The position numbers and the translations under genes were made by a program. This document shows positions 6,843 to 11,417 of a DNA stretch of 11,417 nucleotides, one piece after another. The stretch spans positions 1 through 11,417 of the forward strand of contig JAPHUI010000472.1 of assembly GCA_026193755.1 (NCBI GenBank), written 5' to 3'. This DNA is from Ignavibacteriaceae bacterium (GTDB lineage: Bacteria > Bacteroidota > Ignavibacteria > Ignavibacteriales > Ignavibacteriaceae). The number at the start of each line of letters is the position of its first letter. Position 1 is the first letter of the stretch. The notes under the pieces were generated by a model. That model had not been told where the DNA came from. It made no database searches and saw nothing but the letters and a program-made list of their open reading frames with translations.

Positions 6843-8099
6843 TTATTTTTTCACCGTTTTGATCTCAGTCAGCTTTGATTTATAAGCTGCAAACAGCAGT
6901 AATCCCAAAAGACCAATCGCACCATACAATTTCGGATAAGCAAAGACCACCCATAAACCTCCTGTTACTTTCGGGGAGATATAAGGCAGGAACACAGCAA
7001 TCAGCAAATAAAAAATTATAAATAGAATCCAAAAAAGTTTTGAAGGATTTTGTCTAAGCCAGTTTAATAGTATCACAATAGGAATAAGTATAAGAACATA
7101 GTGGTAATCTAGCGAAACAGGACTGATAACAATTCCTGCAATAACGAATGCTCCGAAAGATAGATCTGTTTTTTTTAATTTGTTAGTTTTTATTGAGGTA
7201 ATTATTATCAGCATCAAACTAAAAATAACTGATAATATATTTCCCAAAATCGGAAGATTAAATAATGGTTCCTGATTCCATTGTTTATCATACGCAGTGA
7301 AGTGGTGAAAAAAACTGTGAATTGACTGGTATGCAGTTACACTTAAACTTGGATGCGAAGAATAGTGGACAAGTCTTCCCAAATAAGAATACCAGGCATC
7401 AATTCCTCCCCGAGGTAGACAAGCCGTTATTAATAAGATTGCAGTTGTTAATGCCCAAAGCAGACTTCGCCATTTCTTTTGAAGCAGTAAAAGTAATATT
7501 AAAAAAATGCCAGCGGTTTTCAGAATAAAAACAAGTGCCAATAAAAATCCAAGTAACTCATCTCTTCGCGATTTATAAGCAAACCAGGCTAAAACCAGCA
7601 GACAAAAAATCAGTATATAAACTTGTCCATATGCGAAATTTGAATACAATGGCTGGAAACAAAGAAATAAGATTATTAATAGTGGTGCCAAAAAATTCTC
7701 GAACTGAAGCTTTTTTATTAAATAGATTAAAGTTATAAGAATAATTATGAGGTTAAATATTGTCCAAATTATGCGGGCATTACTGTAATCAAGAAATGCA
7801 AGCGGCAAAAATAAAAAAGCAGTTGTCGGCATATTAACATTATAAATTTCGTAAACTTCAGGCACATACTCTTCAACTCTTGAACTGAACCAATTATCAT
7901 TATAAAAATTATTGACATCATCACCCTTAATTAAGAGTCGTGAAGCCGTGTAGTAACTTGCAAAGCCATGACTTGGACATGCAGCATGCTGAATTACATA
8001 ATAGATAAAATAGCACGCAAGAATAAATACTATTAACCAGAAAATTTTAACTTTATATTGAATTATCTCATTTAAAATTCCAGTTGAAATGGAAGACAT
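6843..8099 (-). CDS. GT87/DUF2029-like integral membrane glycosyltransferase
   Basis: This 418-residue protein has about ten hydrophobic helices, the first at roughly 18-38. It resembles the DUF2029/GT87 family of polyprenyl-phosphate-mannose-dependent enzymes such as mycobacterial PimE. Matching landmarks are HGFASYYTASRLLIKGDD (44-61) after helix 1, FAYGQVYILIFCLLVL (155-170), LVFILKTAGIFLILL (189-203) and a loop SPVSLDYHYVLILIPIV (326-342). In the family as I know it, the segment before the YY pair usually carries an aspartate that acts in catalysis. Here that position appears to be Gly45 (HGFASYY), so activity or catalytic residue placement may differ. A second region rich in His and Tyr lies at 245-270 (VHYSSHP ... 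HSFFHHFTAY). The start overlaps the stop of the upstream radical SAM gene by one base (TAATG), so the pair is co-translated. The gene converges with the plus-strand operon, leaving 7 bp between stops. Confidence 0.75.
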   Translation of the reverse strand: MSSISTGILNEIIQYKVKIFWLIVFILACYFIYYVIQHAACPSHGFASYYTASRLLIKGDDVNNFYNDNWFSSRVEEYVPEVYEIYNVNMPTTAFLFLPLAFLDYSNARIIWTIFNLIIILITLIYLIKKLQFENFLAPLLIILFLCFQPLYSNFAYGQVYILIFCLLVLAWFAYKSRRDELLGFLLALVFILKTAGIFLILLLLLQKKWRSLLWALTTAILLITACLPRGGIDAWYSYLGRLVHYSSHPSLSVTAYQSIHSFFHHFTAYDKQWNQEPLFNLPILGNILSVIFSLMLIIITSIKTNKLKKTDLSFGAFVIAGIVISPVSLDYHYVLILIPIVILLNWLRQNPSKLFWILFIIFYLLIAVFLPYISPKVTGGLWVVFAYPKLYGAIGLLGLLLFAAYKSKLTEIKTVKK

Positions 8100-9145
8100 T
8101 ATAATTTAGTTAATGGTGAGAGGTTCAGTGAGCAAACACACTTTTTACAAATCGAGTTAGTTTTAACATCCAGATTTTTTCTGAATGATATTGATTTTTC
8201 AGAATTAACAATTTCATCCAATGACTCATCATTTATATTCCCGACTTTGGTATGAAAGAAGCATGGACGAACTGTTCCATCAGGCTCAATGACGGCGGAA
8301 ACCCAGGGAGCGTTACAACTGATTTGGGAGAATTCATTCAAGCCATGAAATGCAGCATAATAATTATAGAATCTTCGAATTTTTTCAGGAGATTCAGCTA
8401 TAAATTTATTTTCAAAATCAAGGTGATGAGAATTAATCAATTTTTCAATTTCACTTTTAAATATCTCTACTTCATCTCTCAATAATTTGACTTCACCAAT
8501 TTTTTCTTCTCCCCACAATTCGGGTCTGTTAAAAGCATCAGTTGAAACATCTGCTGCCAAAAAACTTATTTGATCCAGCCCTATATCATGAGCTGCATTG
8601 ACTATGTTGGATAAGTCTCTAAAGTTATTGCGTTGAACCACACACCTGGCTGTAATCTTATAATTCTTATTGAGCTTTTTTAATTCTTGAACTCCTTCTT
8701 TCAACTTTTCAAATGCATTTGGAATGTTCCTGATTTTATCATGCGCCTCCCTGGATCCATCGAGTGAAACTATTACTTCATCAGTTTTGGTTATAATTTC
8801 TGCTGCATATTTCTTAAGCAATAAACCGGTCGACAAAATACAAATGTTGATTTTCTGAGTTTTTATAATGTCACACAATTTAAAAAAATTGGGATGCATC
8901 AGTGCTTCTCCTCCTGACATCACCACTAATTTTGTGTTCAACTTTCTAAAAGAATCCAGTAATTTTTCAACATCCGATTCATTTAATTGCTGGACATTAT
9001 TATTCCCTTTCCAGATATCACACATTACACACCTGCAATTACAACGGCTGTGAGGCATCAATATCACAATTGGCAGCGAATAAATTTTATGAGTACTAAG
9101 AGTATAAAAACGTTTTAAGGTATCTGCGTTCAGATTTATGTTCAT
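8099..9145 (-). CDS. Radical SAM enzyme with SPASM-like C-terminal cysteine cluster
   Basis: This 348-residue protein has the radical SAM signature CNCRCVMC: Cys35, Cys39 and Cys42 form CxxxCxxC, with an additional Cys37 inside it. Further core motifs are VVMSGGEALMHP (74-85), ILSTGLLLKK (103-112) and VIVSLDGSREAHDKIR (124-139). The C-terminal region has Cys277 (CNAPW), Cys295 (RPCFF), and Cys333, Cys336 and Cys338 (CKKCVC). EPDGTVRPC followed by VGNINDESLDEI is the usual SPASM wording. With five visible cysteines it probably binds a single auxiliary 4Fe-4S cluster rather than the two of full anSME-like SPASM enzymes. Relatives modify peptides, sugars or other small molecules; no precursor peptide ORF was seen beside it, though it was not searched exhaustively. 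I chose the ATG at 9145 because the signature sits about 35 residues in, as usual. There is no Shine-Dalgarno. It leads a two-gene operon with the GT87-like gene. Confidence 0.9.
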   Translation of the reverse strand: MNINLNADTLKRFYTLSTHKIYSLPIVILMPHSRCNCRCVMCDIWKGNNNVQQLNESDVEKLLDSFRKLNTKLVVMSGGEALMHPNFFKLCDIIKTQKINICILSTGLLLKKYAAEIITKTDEVIVSLDGSREAHDKIRNIPNAFEKLKEGVQELKKLNKNYKITARCVVQRNNFRDLSNIVNAAHDIGLDQISFLAADVSTDAFNRPELWGEEKIGEVKLLRDEVEIFKSEIEKLINSHHLDFENKFIAESPEKIRRFYNYYAAFHGLNEFSQISCNAPWVSAVIEPDGTVRPCFFHTKVGNINDESLDEIVNSEKSISFRKNLDVKTNSICKKCVCSLNLSPLTKL

Positions 9146-9327
9146 AGTTGATTACTTGGCTGATTATTAAATTTGAAAGCGCCTGTTAGTAAATTAATGC
9201 TGAAACAAAATAATAAAAACTTTAGATGAATTTAAATGTCTATAGATTTTTAATTATAATTAAAAAGACACTCCAATTTACTATATTTCGCATAGCTGAA
9301 ATACGACTGATTCCGGTTTCTAATTCT
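9146..9327. promoter_or_regulatory. Divergent intergenic region with candidate promoters
   Basis: This 182-bp AT-rich gap separates the minus-strand radical SAM operon from the plus-strand propeller sensor, so both promoters should lie here. On the plus strand, TATATTTC at 9282-9289 matches 7 of 8 positions of the Bacteroidota TAnnTTTG -7 element. It sits 38 bases before the ATG at 9328, but no TTTG -33 element was found at the expected distance. On the minus strand the best match is TTATTTTG, also imperfect. No ORF with support and no RNA gene was seen. Confidence 0.3.
9247..9266. repeat. Perfect 20-bp AT-only palindrome (possible operator)
   Basis: TTTTTAATTATAATTAAAAA reads identically on both strands. 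It lies about 80 bp before the sensor start and 16 bp upstream of the weak TATATTTC box, where a regulator could bind. It contains no G or C, so it may equally be chance in an AT-rich spacer. Confidence 0.35.
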
Positions 9328-11417
9328 ATGAAAACTCTATCGATTATATTAACACTAATTTTTTGTTCATCTTCATTATATTCCCAAACTGAAGAATATA
9401 TATTCAAGCAGCTCACCGATGCGGACGGACTTTCACAAAGTACGATATTTACCACTATACAGGACAAAGACGGATATCTTTGGTTAGGAACTGTAGACGG
9501 GTTAAACAGATACGATGGTTATGAATTCAGAATATTTGAAAATGATCCATCCGATTCAACTACCATCTCTGATAACTTTATTTCAGCAATTTTTGAGGAC
9601 AGTGATGGTTTCCTCTGGATAGGCACAATAAACGGCTATCTAAACAGGTTTGATAAAAAAACAGAAATATTTAAACGGTTTTACATTAATAACTTTTTCT
9701 CGACCGTCAGAAATCCTGAAAATAATTTTTATGATTATCCGCTTGCCTTTTCAAGAGATCAAATAAATACGATAACAACAATTACCGAAGATAAAGACGG
9801 CTATTTATGGATTGGAACATGGGGGAATGGTATAATAAAATTTGATAGAAAGAATCTTACTGGAATCCATATATTCAATGATCCTGACAATCCGAGTAGC
9901 CTGGGTTCAAACAGGGTGCTTGATATTCTCACAGATAAAGAAGGTAACCTTTGGATTGCAACTTTTGGAGCTGGTATTGATAAGCTTGGTAATAATTATT
10001 CAGACAAAAGTGTTTCAAATTTTGGATTCTTACACTACACATCGAAAAAGAATGTTGAAGGTTCTCTGAGTGACAACAAGGTTATATCTTTATTTGAAGA
10101 TAAAAATAAAAATTTGTGGATTGGTACTTTTTACGGTGGTCTAAATAAACTGGATGCAACAAATAAAAACTATCCTTCGGATAAAGCAAAGTTTACAACT
10201 TACGTGCACAAACAGAATCAAAGCAATAGTCTTTCAAATAATACAGTAATGGCTATTGTGCAGGGTTTTGATGGATACCTCTGGATTGGAACTTTTGGAG
10301 GGGGAGTTGACAGGTTTGATATAGATTCAGAAACGTTTGTGAATTTTTCTAAAAAATCCTCCCACGACTCCTCATTTCCAGATGTTGAAATTCTTTCACT
10401 ATTTATCGATCGCTCCGGTATCTTATGGGTAGGTTCCCATCTTGGTGAAGGTGTAACAAAAGTTCAAAAGAACATATCAAACTTTGAAATTATTAATAGC
10501 TTATCTACAGGAGAACTGAAATTAAATGACGATGTTGTTTGGTCATTATTTAAAGATCGGAAAGATAACCTTTGGGTTGGAACATATAGAGGTGGCATCA
10601 ATATTCTGAACTTCAAATCAAAACAAACAAAGATTTTGAAGAAAATTTCCCAAACTAACAGCATAAGCGACAACCATATCAGGTCATTTGCTGAAGATAA
10701 ATTAGGAAATATCTGGGTCGGAACTTACAGCGGAGGACTAAACAGGATTAATCATGCCAGTGGCAAAATAGATATCTTTAAAAATGAACCCAACAATATT
10801 AATTCTCTTTCAGCAAATCAGGTACTAGATATCTTTATTGAATCTGAAAAAACAATTTGGGTCGCAACTTTTGGAGGAGGACTCAATAAACTTTCATTTG
10901 ATAAGAACTCCTCCGGCAAACCCACCTTTAATATTTTTAGACATAATTCCTCTGATCCAGGCTCATTATCGGATGATAGGGTTTACACAATATTAAAAGA
11001 CAGTAAAGGGAATTTTTGGGTAGGTACCTATGGAGGCGGATTGAATAAATTTGACGAAAAAACATACAAGTTCGAATCTTTCCGTTATAATCCAGATGAT
11101 GCTACATCAATATCCAGTGACAAAATTCTCAGCATAATAGAATCCTCAAAAAAAGAAATTTGGATTGGGACAAGTGGTGGTGGATTAGATAAATTTGATC
11201 CTGAAAGTAGATCGTTTAAAATGTATTCAATTGCGCAGGGATTAACCAGCACAGTAGTTTATGGCATTCTTGAAGACAATAACGAAAATTTATGGCTTAG
11301 CACTGATGATGGAATATTTCTGTTTAATACGAAAATAGAAAGATTTACTCAGTTCGGAATTGAGGATGGAGCACAAAGCTTGGAATTCAGTGGCGGCGCT
11401 TACCTAAAAGATTCAAA
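9328..11417 (+). CDS. Reg_prop beta-propeller sensor protein, N-terminal 696 codons (3' end outside window)
   Basis: The frame is open from the ATG at 9328 to the window end without a stop. Residues 1-19 form a signal peptide (MKTLSIILTLIFCSSSLYS) with probable signal peptidase I cleavage before Gln20, a common pattern in Bacteroidota. From about residue 37 it consists of two-component-regulator propeller (Reg_prop) blades. Each has a DxxGxLWIGT strand followed by a GGGLNKFD-type turn. I count 13, with the central Trp at 52, 97, 161, 209, 264, 319, 367, 416, 463, 511, 564, 612 and 656. The last visible stretch, FGIEDGAQSLEFSGGAYLK (676-694), resembles the text just before blade 14. That would complete two seven-bladed propellers, normally followed by a Y_Y_Y domain, a membrane helix, and a histidine kinase, GGDEF or DNA-binding output. 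The output is not visible, so hybrid sensor kinase is only a likely guess. In Bacteroidota such sensors often detect glycans. It has no clear Shine-Dalgarno. Confidence 0.88.
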   Translation, partial: MKTLSIILTLIFCSSSLYSQTEEYIFKQLTDADGLSQSTIFTTIQDKDGYLWLGTVDGLNRYDGYEFRIFENDPSDSTTISDNFISAIFEDSDGFLWIGTINGYLNRFDKKTEIFKRFYINNFFSTVRNPENNFYDYPLAFSRDQINTITTITEDKDGYLWIGTWGNGIIKFDRKNLTGIHIFNDPDNPSSLGSNRVLDILTDKEGNLWIATFGAGIDKLGNNYSDKSVSNFGFLHYTSKKNVEGSLSDNKVISLFEDKNKNLWIGTFYGGLNKLDATNKNYPSDKAKFTTYVHKQNQSNSLSNNTVMAIVQGFDGYLWIGTFGGGVDRFDIDSETFVNFSKKSSHDSSFPDVEILSLFIDRSGILWVGSHLGEGVTKVQKNISNFEIINSLSTGELKLNDDVVWSLFKDRKDNLWVGTYRGGINILNFKSKQTKILKKISQTNSISDNHIRSFAEDKLGNIWVGTYSGGLNRINHASGKIDIFKNEPNNINSLSANQVLDIFIESEKTIWVATFGGGLNKLSFDKNSSGKPTFNIFRHNSSDPGSLSDDRVYTILKDSKGNFWVGTYGGGLNKFDEKTYKFESFRYNPDDATSISSDKILSIIESSKKEIWIGTSGGGLDKFDPESRSFKMYSIAQGLTSTVVYGILEDNNENLWLSTDDGIFLFNTKIERFTQFGIEDGAQSLEFSGGAYLKDS
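9466..11325 (+). repeat. Tandem Reg_prop blade repeats, 13 visible units
   Basis: These are degenerate in-frame repeats within the sensor gene, spaced 44 to 64 codons apart (mostly 47-55). The most conserved DNA lies at the TGG-AT(T)-GG(A/T)-AC(T) strand codons and the GGAGGCGGA-like glycine turn. Blade 7 deviates (ILWVGSHLGEGVTKV), which fits the seam between two seven-bladed propellers. The 64-codon gap between Trp97 and Trp161 marks an insertion after blade 2. Confidence 0.8.

Noticed and set aside
6830..6860. Bidirectional terminator between the convergent operons
   Set aside because: There are T- and A-runs but no GC-containing hairpin stem, and only 7 bp lie between the stops.
7322..7738. 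Plus-strand ORFs (7322-7528 and 7535-7738) inside the GT87-like gene
   Set aside because: They are antisense to a protein with clear membrane helices and family landmarks; no ribosome site or recognisable domain was seen.
8252..9053. Plus-strand ORFs (8252-8485 and 8868-9053) inside the SPASM radical SAM gene
   Set aside because: They are opposite-strand shadows of conserved motifs. They were also considered as precursor peptides, but they are antisense and lack a leader/core layout.
9361..9380. Lipoprotein signal at the sensor N-terminus
   Set aside because: The residues before Cys13 are Leu-Ile-Phe, which do not form a lipobox; a signal peptidase I site at SLYS/Q fits better.
9240..9467. 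Minus-strand ORF over the intergenic region and sensor start
   Set aside because: It overlaps the signal peptide and first blade of the sensor antisense and has no recognisable features.
10464..10673. Minus-strand ORF inside the propeller gene (and plus-strand ORF 9842-10069)
   Set aside because: Out-of-frame readings of the Reg_prop repeats, whose true frame is continuous from 9328 to 11417.
9466..11325. CRISPR-like or satellite array
   Set aside because: The repeated TGG/GGAGG motifs are coding blade repeats in one continuous frame, with unequal spacing and no identical direct repeats.

Overview
This is an AT-rich window with tightly packed genes from what looks like a Bacteroidota or Ignavibacteriota-type bacterium. 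That placement is inference. It rests on the low GC, the sparse Shine-Dalgarno sequences, a secreted-type signal peptide ending in Tyr-Ser-Gln, a very long Reg_prop sensor typical of that superphylum, and one promoter-like box resembling the TAnnTTTG element of those phyla. No rRNA, tRNA, CRISPR array, insertion sequence or phage gene was seen.

Region 1 (1-6835, plus strand) is a polycistronic run of seven genes with gaps under about 20 bp or with start/stop overlaps. In order they are: the 3' end of a radical SAM protein of the B12-binding/BchE-like type; two class I SAM-dependent methyltransferases of different subfamilies; a polytopic GT-C (family 39-like) glycosyltransferase; a cytosolic GT4 glycosyltransferase; a full-length B12-binding radical SAM enzyme; and a third methyltransferase with an NPPY motif.

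Region 2 (6843-9145, minus strand) is a two-gene operon transcribed toward region 1. It encodes a radical SAM enzyme with a C-terminal SPASM-like cysteine cluster, followed with a 1-nt overlap by a GT87/DUF2029-like membrane glycosyltransferase. The two operons converge with only 7 bp between their stop codons.

Region 3 (9146-9327) is a 182-bp divergent intergenic region. It holds a perfect 20-bp AT-only palindrome and a weak promoter-like box. Region 4 (9328 to the window end, plus strand) is the first 696 codons of a secreted or periplasmic beta-propeller sensor with 13 visible Reg_prop blades. It is cut by the window edge; a Y_Y_Y domain and a signalling module would be expected beyond it.

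Taken together, three radical SAM enzymes, three methyltransferases and three glycosyltransferases sit within 9 kb. This suggests a pathway that assembles and modifies a glycosylated membrane-associated or exported molecule. Two of the glycosyltransferases are integral membrane enzymes of the kind that use polyprenyl-phosphate sugars. The product cannot be read from the sequence, and no characterised cluster was recognised. Whether the propeller sensor regulates these genes is unknown.
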